Shown piece by piece: positions 1-12,100 of a DNA stretch of 64,000 nucleotides. The notes below the pieces were generated by a model. That model was given only the letters and a program-made list of their open reading frames with translations, had not been told where the DNA came from and made no database searches. The translations under genes were made by a program, and so were the position numbers. The DNA is taken from contig CM022298.1 of NCBI GenBank assembly GCA_011799875.1, forward strand, positions 726,422,181 through 726,486,180. Reading direction: 5' to 3'. The stretch is from Thinopyrum elongatum (taxonomy: Eukaryota; Streptophyta; Magnoliopsida; Poales; Poaceae). Position 1 is the stretch's first letter, and each line of letters starts with the position of its first letter.

Positions 1-732
1 GATTTCTTTCCTGTTAATTGGAACGTGTAATGTCTCTAGCTAGCTGTAGTCTTGTTGATCTCTAAGCCTATAATTGATCCTCCACTATATTCTTTTTTGT
101 GGTATTTATGCAGAATGAAGATTATGAAATGAAGAAAAGGGCGACGCTATGGGTGTCATTGGGTTCATGACCGGCCAAATGTGTTGGATCTCAGTTAATG
201 CGAGAGAAATGGTCACAAGAATGGTCAAGAAAGACACAGAGAACGCCTTGTCTAGTGTTCTTTAAGCCAACGGCTAAGGACCTGGTCCAGAATATATACT
301 ACTTCTTAACAACTTCGGGTTGAGTCACACTGTCTTGGTACTACAAATTCCTGTTTTTGTCTAACTAGATAGATGTTAATCAGTGTAGAGGGTTTACGGT
401 AGGTTGTTGGGAGGTTATGCACCATGCCACATGTGTGTCAATTTATACGCAATAAACGTTCGTTGTTCGCATGCACATTGGTTTCCACTGGATCTTGTTA
501 TCATTCAAGTTGACAGGAGAAATTTTAGAAGTTCTGGACTCACTACTTCAAGAAAACTAACTGACTACGCAATCGTTAAGTGGATGGTCGACAGGAATAT
601 TTTAATTCATTATCGAACTTATGTCGACCTCTTTAAGTCGTTATTTCTGATATCAACTAATAATCACTCCTTTATTCATTTTCTTGCCGGGAGGCAGGCT
701 TGGGAAAAGGTGCATCAAAAACAGGTTGTATG
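1..732. other. Unassigned flank left of CACTA element B
   Basis: Moderately AT-rich sequence without a convincing gene. A 127-codon open frame at 404-787 runs across the CACTA border at 733, has no recognisable domain and reads like chance. The stretch is probably more transposon sequence, cut by the window edge. No family can be assigned from the sequence alone. Confidence 0.4.
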
Positions 733-1064
733 CACTAGTAGGAAAAGGCAGGTGGCTTTGGGTGGTGTCGGGCAGCCCAGCCCATAGTCCCGGGTTTTCA
801 GTCACGAACCGGGACCATGGGGGGCACTACGTCCTGGTTCACAATGCGCCCAGGGGGCGGCCGGGGCATCGTGGGCCATTGGTCTCGGGTTCTCTGGACC
901 CATTTGTCCCGGTTCCTGCAGGAAGGGACCAATGGGCATCGCTCCTGGCCCACATCATTTGGCCGCGGTTTCGTCGGCTTGGAAACCGGACAAAGGGGGG
1001 GGCCTTTAGTTGCCCGCGTTTCCTGGGATAGGGCCCAGGTTGGAGCGAACCGGGACAATGAGGT
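733..1064 (+). repeat. 5' terminus and subterminal repeats of CACTA B
   Basis: CACTAGTAGGAAAAGGCAGG is followed by degenerate inverted motifs of the type 'gtcccggtt...aaccgggac' (for example near 788-818, 905-935 and 1,036-1,052). In CACTA elements such subterminal repeats bind the element's regulatory protein. The left 3-bp target-site copy would be ATG (730-732); its partner is lost with the right end. Confidence 0.75.
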
Positions 1065-1499
1065 GGTGGGCTTTATATATACCCAAATCGCCGCCGGCGA
1101 GCAGACACTCACACTGCTAGCTTTTTTTCGGTTGGGGCCGTGCGATGGGGAGTTAGCTTGTGTGGTGCGTTGCAGCTGCACCGGTCCTGGATGCACATGA
1201 GTGTTTTTGATGAAGATGCCGCGGAGCCACACTAGTTAAGATTTCGTCCTCGTTCGAAGACTCTACTTCAAGCCCATTTTCTCAAATCTTGTCTAGGTTT
1301 AGCGGTCAGTCACGTTCCAGTTCCCCGTCTTCATCCGCCGCGATGCGCCCGCGCCGATCTGTCGCCTGGCATAACCGTGGTGAGCCTTTGTCTATCTTCT
1401 TTCTAAAGAAAAAAATTCTTACTTACTTGTATGATTTTAGATAGATTACTGGTCTAATTTTTCTTACTTTTATTTATTGTTTGTTATGTATATAGTGCA
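1065..1499 (+). promoter_or_regulatory. TATA box and 5' leader of CACTA B
   Basis: A TATA box (TTATATAT, 1,073-1,080) lies directly after the subterminal repeats. A GC-rich leader follows, containing 'acactcacactgct', and then an AT-rich intron-like stretch leading to the ATG of the small gene at 1,500. The same order is seen on the minus strand in element A (TATA at 20,941-20,948). Confidence 0.55.
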
Positions 1500-2033
1500 A
1501 TGTTTGGTAGCCCGCCCCATCGCCCGGACCTTCGGTTCCGGTGTCTGTGAGGTTGTGAGTGTGGCGGGTGAGGTAGGTATATTATATGTGATAAATATTT
1601 GGTTACTTAGTTGTTAGACAATATAATGCCGACCAACGTGTGAAATAGATTTTTCTATCAGGAGGTATGATAACCGGAAATTCCAACCGACCACTATTGC
1701 TCGAGAGGTTAAAATTTAGGTGTGGGGTGGGCGGGAGAAGAAAACCAATGAGTGGTGTGGGGGTACTTTGGGGGGGGGGTGGGTGTGGGACTTAAGGAAA
1801 ATTGAACAAAAATTGTCGGAGATAAGCATGATATTGTGAAGGTTTTTTTGTCTGTTCGGATGTCGTCGATGATCACAAGATCAGACGGCATGCAATGCGC
1901 TGTCAAGTTAGAAAGTATAGAAATATTATGTCATCAATACCGAGGCTGGTAATTATGCCGTTGGATCAATGTTACCTGGTTTGCGATTCTATGATCGCAT
2001 TTGTTGTTGCATTGAAAATGTTTTATCAAATAG
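1500..2033 (+). pseudogene. Degenerate copy of CACTA small coiled-coil/membrane protein gene (element B)
   Basis: This corresponds to the intact two-exon gene at 56,827-57,271. The exon 1 ATG is at 1,500. The exon 2 acceptor is 'ctatcag' just before 'gaggtatg' near 1,661-1,667. Downstream, the coding sequence for the lysine/arginine-rich coil and the hydrophobic C-terminal segment (encoding VVALK near 2,000-2,020) is still readable, but in pieces across several frames. A G-rich insertion and other indels (about 1,715-1,790) destroy the middle. Function unknown; this copy is dead, or badly sequenced. Confidence 0.6.
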
Positions 2034-2159
2034 TTTCAATGTATGGGTTTAAATTAGATGCTCCTGGAGAGCTAGTATGTTGTTCAATGAGAACTATGTA
2101 TGTTACTTTGGTTTTTTAATGTGATGATGCACTTCTATTCATTTGGTCCCTTATCTTTG

Positions 2160-2620
2160 ATTGTGAGGAGAGAAGGAGAGTAGGAGGGAGGAGAGAGGAG
2201 AAGAGAAATCCTCGCCTCCTCCGCCTCCCCTCCTCCGCCTCCTCTCTCCTCCTCCGCCTCCTCCTCGCTCCTCCTCCCTCCTCCTCCTCCTCCTCCCGCC
2301 TCCCCTCTCCCCTCCTCCCTCCTGCCCTTCCCACCTCTTGTCTCCCTTTTCCCTCTTTTTTTCGCTCTTTTCCTCTTCTCCCCTCCCTCGTCCCCCCCGT
2401 CCTCCTCTCCCCCGTGCCCCTCCTTCCCCTCCCTCCTCGTTTCCCTTTCCCGCCGCCGCTGCCCTCTGCTTCTCCCCCTCCTCTCCCCCTCCTGCCTCCT
2501 CCTCCTCCTCCTCCTCTGGCCTCCGCCTCCTCCTCCTTCCCTCCTCCTCCTCCGTCCTCCCCCCTCCGTCCTCCTCCACGTCCTCCTCTTCCGCCTTCCT
2601 CCCCTTCCCCAGAGACACCG
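2160..2620. repeat. C/T-rich low-complexity tract (TCC/CTC repeats)
   Basis: About 460 bp of almost pure pyrimidine on the plus strand, mostly TCC and CTC triplets. It yields long Glu/Arg/Gly-rich frames on the minus strand and Pro/Ser-rich frames on the plus strand. These are composition artefacts. It occupies the promoter-proximal position of the TTTGCCGTC-type element and is mirrored at ~30,780-31,200. Confidence 0.8.
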
Positions 2621-4639
2621 AAAAGAGGTACGCAGAAGAAAACGACACGTTTTTATACTTTCTTTTTATCTTTTTCCGCCCCGTTTTTCCTTTTCTTTCT
2701 TTCTTTAGTTTGAATGTTTTTATACTGCTGCTAGTTGCCTAGTTTGCTTTGACCTAAAGAAGTTAAAATAGTTATTAATATGAAATTCAAAACTAAAGTC
2801 AACATTTTTGACTGACTAGTCTACTAATAAATTCAACTAGAGCCATCATATGTCCCCCAGTGCATTGTTTTTTGAATGAGAAATGATAACTTGGTGTAGT
2901 TGATTATCTTCTGCTGCTTATTAGAGATGGGGGGAGCCACCACCCACGCAATACTTCCGCTTTGCCCACATCGGAGTACGAGGTTGGATGCCTTTCGAGT
3001 TCTTCAGTATCAACTTGGTGACTTAGTATCATCCACGAGGTAGGTCAGATAAAGGAGAGACTCCCCTTTCACCCTCTCATTAGGATAACTCTGTTGTTTG
3101 CTACATCACTCATTGTCCCAAACTGCAGAGGCTGCCTGACACTTTTTAATGAACATGCTGGGTGAAGATCCGCCAAATAATGGTGAACTGCGACTGCCGC
3201 AGCGGTTTCGCAGGCCTTGTGGTGACATGGAGTTGTGATCAAGAGGGCCAACATGTACCTGGGTCTTGCTGGGAAATTTCTACCATGCCTATGACCTCGG
3301 CAGTGGTACTTCCTTCCTTCTCTTCAGGTACGACGACGACTGCCACCATGCTTCATTCGTGAAGGTGTTCAAACGCGAACTATGTGTCGCATCACTAACG
3401 CTGACGACGATGATGCCAAGTAGTTCGCCTCTTTCTTATTCCTCTACATTTGGCTTTGTTCTCGCATCGATTTGTTCACGGTCATTGTTGCATTTGGACA
3501 TGCAATGGGAGCAGCAGCAGCCAGCGACACTGTGCACCCAGCCAAAGCATCAGCGATTCTGGTTGTAGCAAAAGCAACAGCAATTCTGGCTGTAGCAAAA
3601 GCAACACAAGGGGATGATCCGGACTGAGTGGGGAGGAAAAAGGAGCATAGTGGGCATCAGGTGAGGATTACCTAGCGATGGTGGTGGCTGAGATGCCTAG
3701 CGATTGTCGTGTTAGTCCTTCCCTGCCTGATGAATGTTCCTCACTATGGTGGTGGTGCCTAACATGACCTCGCGCCGTGGGCTACATGACCACGGCAATT
3801 GTTGTAGAAATACTACATCTAACATCCCACTGCCTCCACTCCACCCTCCACGCCTCGCCGCTCTTGGCGCATCAGGCTGAGTAAGGAGAAGGAGAAGAAC
3901 AATGAGAACTGAACTATTTCAGTATGTTTGCTCTCCAAAATGATCTATATTTCTTAGCTTTGTTTCCTCGAAATGACATAAAGTTAGCTAAGTTTATCTC
4001 TAATATATGCTTAGTTACCTATGTTTAGCTCTATATGCTAAGTTACTCTACTATGCTTACTCTTCCTATAGGTTAACTCCAAAATTACTTATGTTAGACA
4101 AAGACCAAGTTTAACATAATCCGCTTAAGTCTTTCTTCTTTCACTTATTCTTCTAGCTCTTCTAGTATTCTTTCTAGTCTCTTCTTCTCTTCTTCTTCTT
4201 TCTTCTTCTTCTTCTTCTTCTTCATTTTCTTTCTAGGTTAGCTCCATTTTACTTTTAAGTTCTTACTTCTTATAGTCCTTGTTCTTCTCTTCATTTAATT
4301 CTCCCTCTTCTTCTAACATCTTGTTTATCATTTTGCAGATTTGATTTAATTCACGAAGCTTGGCAATGGAGAGTGCTTCTTTCCATTTGTGCTTTATTTT
4401 GTATCAATGAATTGCATGGTTTGAACGTGTTATGATGGATGGATGGATAACGGTGTTGGATGACAATGTGAAACTTTTGTATAGTAAGGATGGAACTATA
4501 TATGTGTTGGTTATGTATGTAATTAGATGAAAAAGTGTGTTTGGATATGCGTGTTGTGTATATATGTATATCTGCTGCGAATTGCTTCAAATTGAATGAA
4601 TTAAATTAAAAACAAGGGCTGTACAAGGCTCTTTTTTGC

Positions 4640-5028
4640 CGTCAGCTAGCTGACGGCAACACATGCCACATGGCAGCTACCTGTGGTTCCTTGACGGAAG
4701 GGCATGGTTTGAGCACTATTGCCGATCTGCCGTCGGACGGCAAGCGTTAGCCTCTTTGTCGTCCGCTGGCTGTGGCAAAGCAACGGCCGTTACCCTAACG
4801 GCCCTCACCCCACCTCACGCCGTCCATTATCTTTGCCGTCTGCTGGCCACCAGAGGCGGGATGGCACAATCCTTTCCGTCCATTTCCAGGAAGCGGACGG
4901 CAAAGAAGTCTTTGCTGCACGTGTCCATGCCGGAATTGTGGTGCCCACGTCTGCTGGCGGACGCAAAGATGTTTGCCGTCCGTGAATGCCTTTGCCATCC
5001 GCTATGGCGGACGCAAAGAAGCTGATTC
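4640..5028 (+). repeat. TTTGCCGTC subterminal inverted repeats (right end)
   Basis: Several imperfect palindromes of TTTGCCGTC and GACGGCAAA, some broken by base changes or small insertions. They resemble the better preserved arrays at 34,310-35,187 and 40,018-40,868, including the flanking 'ccacatggcagctacctgtg' segment. Such repeats are the expected binding sites for a CACTA-encoded DNA-binding protein. Confidence 0.75.
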
Positions 5029-5030
5029 AG

Positions 5031-6182
5031 TTGCACATAGCATGTTCTAAAAATTGAGAGGGTTACAACAAACAGCAAAAACTTATGCCCTTCGTGTACA
5101 AAATGGACAATCTCTTTCGAAGTATTCAGGTTTCGGACGAAAACTCAATCTGTTACAAAGGCATTTCATTTTTTTTTAACTTATTTCAACTCCGACTTTT
5201 TGTGCGTTCGTAGGCACCATTTCAAAGCCACGTCATCAATTTTCGAACCCCTTTCCGACTTCATTCGGTATTTTTCATGCATTTACGTTTTTTTTTTTGG
5301 AGGCTAAATGCCCCTGAATTGAAAAGCACTACAAATGAACTCTAAAAGGTTGAAAGTTTGGCATGGTAATCATCATTTCACCCACATAATAGCAAGTGCT
5401 AAAAAGTTAGAGGGTTAACAACAGAGCAAAAACTGGATGCACTTCGTGTAACAAACGGACAATCCTGTCACGTATCGGGTTTCGGACGAAAACTCCATCT
5501 GTTACACAAGGCATTCATTTTTTTAACTTATTTCAACTCCAACTTTTTGTGCGTTCAGTATGCACAATTCAAAGCCGTCATCAATTTTCAAACCTTTTTT
5601 TCGACTTCGATTTGGTATTTTCATGCATTTACTCATTTTCCTTGAGCTAAAGGACCCTGAAATTGGAAAGCACTACAATGAACTCTGAAAAGGTTGAAAG
5701 TTGGCATGTTATCATCTCATTTCACCCACATAATGTGCCTAAAAAAGTTGAGAGGGTTACAGCAAAAACTGGAATGCCTTCGTGTACAAAATGGACAATC
5801 TCTTTCGAAGAGTATTAGGGTTTCGGACGAAAACTCATCTGTTACAAAGGGCAGTTCATTTTCTGAACTTGTTTTTCACCCAGATCTTTGGCGTTTGTAT
5901 GCACCATTCAAACGTTCCACGTCATCAATTTTCAACAACCCTTTCTGACTCATTTGCTATTTTTTCATGCATTTTCTCATTTTTTGACTAAACGAACCCT
6001 GAATTGAAAAGCACTACAACTGAACTCTGAAAAGTTGAAAAGTTGGCATGGTATCATCATTTCACCCCATAGCATGTGCTTTGAAAAGTTGAAGGGTACG
6101 GCAAAAAACTGATGCATTCGTGTAACAAAATGGACAATCTCTTCGAAGTATCAGGGTTTCGGACGAAACACATCCTTACAAT
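5031..6182 (-). repeat. Afa/pAs1-type satellite array, element B
   Basis: Three to four diverged ~335 bp units, reversed relative to the arrays at 35-45 kb. Each carries 'ttcggacgaaaactc', 'tgaactctgaaaaggttg' and 'catttcacccacata'. Orientation relative to the host CACTA element matches that in A and C. Frequent one-base insertions are seen compared with the clean units near 43 kb. Confidence 0.85.
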
Positions 6183-6760
6183 GGGATTTTATTTTTTTAA
6201 AATTAACCTAAGAAGTAACCAAAGTGAATATAATGACAAAACACACTAATATTAAACAGAAAAACAAGAATCGACTCAAAAATCATTTTTAAAGTAAAGT
6301 TATTCACAACGTAATTCACACAATTTCAAATAATTAATTTCAAATTTAAGCTAGTCAAATTGTGAAAACTACTACTTGCACTAACAGAACTTTATAATTT
6401 TTGTGACCTACAAAAAGATCACTCAAAACTCTAAGTATTTAACTATACGTAGAACAAGAAATAATAAAGCAAAACAAACAAAAAGTGGAAAAAGACCTAC
6501 TCGGGACTAAAATATAAAAAATGCCACCTACTGGGACACCACGGCCTGCATACGACTAGAAACCCCACCGCTAGTTGGGCCAGGATGTCGCCCGCGGCAG
6601 GCCCAGTAGGCCCACAACAGGCAGATACAGATTGTTAGGTCCTAGGCCTTCAGTAGTGAGGAGTTCATACCGTGCGCGCGCCGCGCTTATAAACCAGGCG
6701 GGCAGCCTCGACTAGCGAGTGGGCTAAACTTCTACGGGCCGCCCGACGCCGTGCCAAGCC
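6183..6760 (-). repeat. CACTA-internal spacer between Afa array and inner repeat island (element B)
   Basis: AT-rich (6,183-6,500) and then GC-rich (6,520-6,760, including 'cacctactgggacacc' and 'ggcccagtaggcccac'). Homologous segments lie at 15,230-15,790 (element A) and 26,013-26,510 (element C), always between Afa and subterminal-type repeats. No coding potential is seen. Confidence 0.65.
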
Positions 6761-6922
6761 AGGCCTTTAGTCCCGGTTGATGGCTCCAACGCGACCAAGG
6801 TACCCCTTTAGTCCTGGTTTGGAGCCACCACCGGGACTAAAGGCCTGCGTATCCCGCCGCTTGCCTGGCCAAAACAACCTTGAGTCCCGGTTGTGGCTCC
6901 AACCGGGACTAAAGGGTCCCTT
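6761..6922 (+). repeat. Internal subterminal-type repeat island (element B)
   Basis: Several inverted motifs of the form 'tttagtcccggtt...aaccgggactaaa', separated by 'ggctcc' or 'ggagcc'. It is the counterpart of 15,030-15,222 in element A, and sits immediately upstream of the ORF2 gene rather than at the element end. Confidence 0.75.
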
Positions 6923-9001
6923 CTCTAAAGAAAAACACTTCAAAAAAAAATTCAGTTTCATTCTCCTCTTCGTCTCCTCCGCTGCTTTCGATGACATCAC
7001 CGCCGTCCCCCGTCGCACCCCGTCGCGCGCGCGTTGTGCCGTCGCCGTCCCCCTCCTCGTGCTCCGCGCGCCCCGTCCCTGTCGCCGCCTTGCCCCCCCC
7101 CATCGCCGTCCCAGCTCTTTGCCCGCCCCCCCCTTTGCTCCCCAGCCCGCTCCGCCCCCCGTTGCCGCTCCATTCGCCTCGCCTCACCGGCCGTGTCGCC
7201 CCATCTGTGAGACCCCCTGCTGCCATGGGCCCGCGCCCGCTCATCCGAGCCCCGCCCACAACAGTACACCACACACACATTTTGTTAATTTTTTCTATTT
7301 TTTTCTGGTTTTGTTAGATTAATGTTCAAAGTTTTGGATGAATTAAGATTAATTTCAAATGTTGATGACTTAGTTTTCACGTTTAGTAGTATGAATTAGA
7401 TATATTAAATGCATTTTTAGATGAATTAATTATTTTATACTTTTTGTCAAACCGTTAGATGGAAGTAGCTAGTATATTAATGGTGTAGATGATCGAATTA
7501 GTAGCTGATATCATATGTCAAAGTTTGATTTTGACATATATATGCACCATTTGTCATTGTCAAGTTTGATCTATATAATGTCAAAGTTTGAATTTTTTTG
7601 ACATATGCACATTTGATCATATGTCAAAGCTAGTTTTGATCTATGCCAAGTTTGAATTTTGACATACGCAACTTGATCATAATGTCAAAGTTTGAAAATT
7701 TTTGACATAAGAATGCCCCATTATGATGTGGCACAAGTGAATCCAATTTTTTTTCTGATCTCATATATATGGATATATATATTCTTCTATATGTCACGTT
7801 TCTGTCAAAGTATGAAGAAATCCCTGGCTTCAATCATTTCTGGAAGTACAGCGTATGATGCTACGAGCTTCTTTCAAAGTTGTTTTTGGAATGGAGTTCT
7901 GTAGATTAATTCACTTTTTGGTATGAATTTCAGCAAGGACTCTTACAATAGCGATATTCAGAGGCCTTGCTGACTTCGTACCAAAAAGCAAATTATCCTC
8001 ATCCGGACTCCGTTCAAAACAACTTGGAGAGCTTCATACCATTATGCATCCTGTTCTCTCTTCGGCTTAATGATGAGCCATGGTTTTCTTGAATCCTTTG
8101 ACACGGCACGTAACCTATAGAAGGGTAGATGATAATCAGGAAATAGGACAATCTTCTGCACCTCCAGAATTGCGCCATTTTGTTAAAAAAAAATCCCTTA
8201 AAGGTTAAGAGAATCCGTATTATGATTCTGAATCCTGTTCCTAGCCAAACATTTAAAAAATGTTACATATTTGCATAGAATTTGTTATCGACGTCAACGT
8301 GCCCGACCCCGCATCCTCGTCGTCGACCCCTTCGCGACGACGTCCCTGTTTCAGGTGCCATGGGTCCGGACTGGGCTTGGCCGGCTGGCACTGGGAGGTG
8401 CACCTTGAGGGGCTTGCAATCTTGTGAGGAACCCAGGTCCCGTCGGCGAACCCGGTATCTGTCTTTGGTGGCGGGCGCGTGGGCCCACTTCCGGTGTCGG
8501 AGCTGGCATCCCCCGTGGAGGTGGTACGTCATAGTGGATGGAGTAGGGACGAGCACGCCGTCGCTACATGGTTGCGTTGGACGTCCAGGTTCTTTCTCCA
8601 ATACCTGGCAGGTTCTTTCAGCGATCTCCCTAGAGCTAGATCCTGTGGTGTTGTCCCTTCTCTTTCTCGGTGTCCACCGCAACTCAACTAGATATTCGAT
8701 GAGTATTCGATCTGCATAGCTAGTGATGTTTCGAATCTTCGAGCCGATGTATCGAGATTATATTTTGTTGATAATTTTCGAGACGTGTATTCGGATTATA
8801 TTCGAGAGCATTTATCTATATGATTCAGTTTTATCTTCGAGATCATATCTATTATCTACTATATTCGAAGATGCATATCATTATCTACTATGATTCGAGA
8901 TTCGTACTAAATGTTTTATATTTTCCTGATTAGTTAAATAAAAGCTAGGCTGACATACCGACAAGAGAAAGATAAGAGTGCTATGTTCGAGATCATACGC
9001 T
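6923..9001 (+). pseudogene. CACTA second gene (ORF2), 5' half, element B
   Basis: Counterpart of the 5' half of the minus-strand ORF2 gene in element A. A GC-rich first exon-like block (6,960-7,260) pairs with 14,730-15,000. A GC-rich block (8,282-8,719), starting near 'catcctcgtcgtcgacccc', pairs inverted with 13,914-14,260. The AT-rich 8,700-8,990 stretch with many 'ttcgag' motifs pairs with 13,600-13,870. Coding continuity is lost by indels. The gene stops abruptly at 9,001, where element A is inserted, and resumes at 21,260. No function can be assigned from this half. Confidence 0.55.
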
Positions 9002-9184
9002 CACTAGTGCGAACCGGCTATAGCACCGTTTCGTAAGGCCCATTAGTGCTGGTTCTGTAAACGGCACTAAGGGTGGGGACTAAAGGTCCCCCCCCTTTAG
9101 TCCCGTTTCAACCTACCGCCACTAAAGGCCACCACGTGGCACGAGCCTGCGCCGGGGGTGGGGACCTAAAAGGTTTAGGGGGTT
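9002..9184 (-). repeat. 3' terminus and subterminal repeats of CACTA A
   Basis: Begins CACTAGTGCGAACCGGCTA, followed by 'tagtgctggttctg', 'aacggcactaagg', 'gggactaaaggtccc' and 'tttagtcccgtttcaac'. This is the usual array of short inverted motifs at the 3' end of Triticeae CACTA elements. The AT-rich stretch 9,185-9,384 that follows has no feature I can name. Confidence 0.75.
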
Positions 9185-12100
9185 TTTGGGTTTTGATTAT
9201 CCTTTTTTTCCTTAATCTTAATGTTTTCCATTTAATTATTTTTCATTTGCTGGTATTTATATGATACTATCATATTGTACACGTTATGCATATATATAAT
9301 AGAATTTCTCGTAGAACCATCATATATAATATATAATTAATACAAATCATCAAATGTCTCGCACCACATTCACACATACACATGTTATATATATATATAT
9401 ATAAACAATACAATTTGTATATAAAAATTACTACTCATACATGGAGGGCATAACCGCGTTAGCGTAATGGCATTCCCTTGGGGATCTTGACCTGGTCGAT
9501 CAAAATCCGCTATTTTTCTCTTGAATGGCTCTAACTCGATCCGCGGTAGTAGCTTCTCCCGCACCTCCTTGAACTTTAAAGAGGAGATCAATATGCATGT
9601 ATTAGTTTGTGTATATATTGATATACGATAATGATGTAAACATTGTGAATAGTGCCTGGCAACGTACCCATTCCTGTCTATCAGATCTGCTCCTTTCGTT
9701 CGGACGCCCATCATTTGAATGTTCTCCAACTGTAGTATGCACATAAAATCAATTCCCCGGCAACTGCTTCAATGCACTTTACTAGAATAGAATTCATCAG
9801 ATAATAATTAATCAACCATGATAACTATGGTATTGAACTAGAATTAAAGAGATGGTAGCTAGCCTAAGTACTACTTAATTATTATGCCGTTGGGTCGATA
9901 CAATACACTTTTGTTTCCATTTCGGCCTGGAACCCCCTCTTTGATGAACGTTTGCAAGCCCTGCCAGCTGCAAAGAAATGACTAAAGGAGTTATTAATTG
10001 TTGATTCAGGCAAGTGACGAACTAAAGACGGCCGACATATGTTTCGATAATTATTGAATTGACCTGTTTGACTATCCCTCCCTTCACGATTTCGACTGCT
10101 CAACTGGTTTAAGTAGCGATTCCAGTACTTCAACTATTGCATCTTTCAACTCGAATGATTAACAAGATCCGGGAAACTGGCATGCGCACCGTTGCAATGT
10201 ATAAATTCAGCCAGGAATGTGCATAAACCGCACTCATCAACTACCCGAAACCTAACACTTTTAATTAACATCTAGCTAGTAAGCAAAAACAGAATTTGTA
10301 GTACAAGACAATGTGACTCACCCAAGTTTGAAAGGAAGTGAGTATTCTTGATTGGGTAATTTAGGCTCTTCAAAACTCTGGAATCTTTTCATCTATTTCA
10401 TTTTCGATAGAATTCCTGTGACCATGGGTCGTTTGATTAACGGTCATTTTGGTCAATGAACCCAATGCCATAAAGCGTCCAGCTTTTTTCAATTTCATAG
10501 TCTTCATTCTGCATAATACCACAGCAAAGAATATAGTGAGGATAATTACAGGTAATGATCAACGCATACAGCTAGCTTCAGACTAAATTAAACAGAAAGA
10601 AATCACTTACAGACATAGGCACTGACAGATAGATTTGTCGAGTGCGTCTTGATGAATAAAACTGAAACGTTCTGTAAACGTCGACATACAGATCGCAGTT
10701 GCATGGTAGTAATGCCTCTGGCTCACTTTCCACCATGCGGGACTCTCAATTGGTTGTCTGTCAAATTTTCCTGTACCATTCAATGCATTCATACATCTCG
10801 TTGAGAGCTTTCTTGACCTCCTCAGGCTGTGACCAAGGTCGCCCCCGCTGGCATATTTCCGTTTTAGTTTCCCGCTCTGTAAAAAGTAATCCATGGGCTC
10901 GAGCTCTATGAGTTGTTCTTCATGTGCATCCGGATCTCCTCTGCAGCCGTGTCTTCTTCTATGATCGTCGGTTATTACCAGATGATCGTTGCGTCGGTAC
11001 TCATGTGTGTTGGTACAATGAGTGGGGGGTTCGATTGCACCGCCTGTCTCCCCTCCCAGCTGAGGACATTTTCGCCCGCTTTTTTTTTTGGCAGCTGCTT
11101 GGCTAGAGCTCGAGCCACTCCTTCTTTGTTGTGCTTGATTATGCCTTCCTGATTTGGGGCGCTCATAAGTCCCTGAGTAACAGGCTTGGAGCTGGTTGGG
11201 CTTGAGCCATACGAATAAATGTTGGTCAATGGCAATGCTCAGGCACTTCTCTCCTTTGGCGTCGGTGTGGTTGGTTGTCGGTCCAAATTGGCGTCCAAAA
11301 TTGGTCTCCTGCATTCGGCTTTTGTTTTCCTCTCGCTCCATGTCGTAGGGCCTCTCCGGAAGAGGCGGCAGGCCTTGGACAAAATTGAAATCTCTTGCCT
11401 CCTGTACTTGTACCCGCTAGCCGCCATAGGCTGCGGGGGCGGTGGATCTCTTCCGCTGTTGCTTAGGCACGGAGCCCCTCCCGCTAGGCGGCGGAGTACG
11501 GCTACGCGTGCATGACTTGGAGGACCGAGGACTGGGCTGGAGCAGGGTGGTGCTGGACTTGGAGGAGGAGGGAGTGGGCTCACTCGGTCCGGACTTGGAG
11601 GAGAAGGAGTGGCCTCACGCGTTGGCGGGACTTTTTTGGGAGGAGCAGGAGCTACAGAGCGTGGCTGACTTGGGGAGCTGGATCGACTGCTGACATGGTG
11701 GCGGGACTTGGAGGAGGGCCGGCAGATGCGGTGTCGGTTGGCCTTGGAAAGACGATGCAATCCTTTCCTCCTAGATGATAGGTGTAATGTCCTCTCCCAG
11801 TGTGCGCGTCGTCGTCACCTCCAGGAATGTCAATAAGTGTAGCCCCCAATTATTCTGCCACCACTTCATAAACGCGACACGAGCATAGGTACTGGATCGG
11901 ATTGCAATGGAAGTTGCTTCAGGGGATTTGTATAAGCACGCCGTCCCGCCACCGTCCAGTTGATTGTATAAGATGTTCTTCATTTTGAAGTGTAGCTCAT
12001 AATTCGTGTTATCAAGGATGTCATCCATAAGGGTATCTATCCAGCAGTATGACTCATCGCCTGGTGCAGAACCACGCTGCTTCTCGCATGGATGTGACGG

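Larger units (their letters stand above)
2150..5030 (+). mobile_element. TTTGCCGTC-type CACTA, non-autonomous, left end missing
   Basis: It starts at a break in element B about 115 bp after the small gene. Order: a pyrimidine-rich C/T tract (2,160-2,620), a non-coding body (2,740-4,610) with repeated 'ttagctcc'-like motifs and (CTT)n near 4,195-4,225, then TTTGCCGTC subterminal repeats (4,640-5,028). The right inverted terminus is damaged: 'gctgattc' is present, but the final CACTAC is not. The whole segment recurs inverted at 28,450-31,200. No transposase is encoded, so it would depend on enzymes from elsewhere. It abuts an Afa unit on the right. Confidence 0.65.

Noticed and set aside
404..787. 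127-codon frame at the left edge
   Set aside because: It crosses the CACTA terminus at 733, so it is unlikely to be a real gene.
2116..2742. Long Glu/Arg/Gly-rich and Pro/Ser-rich open frames on both strands
   Set aside because: They come from the TCC/CTC low-complexity tract; no domain, and frames are open on both strands only because stop codons are rare in this composition.
6761..6922. Possible stand-alone MITE formed by 'tttagtcccgg' inverted motifs
   Set aside because: The same block occupies the same internal position in element A and lies directly upstream of ORF2, so it is part of the larger element; no target duplication was seen around it.
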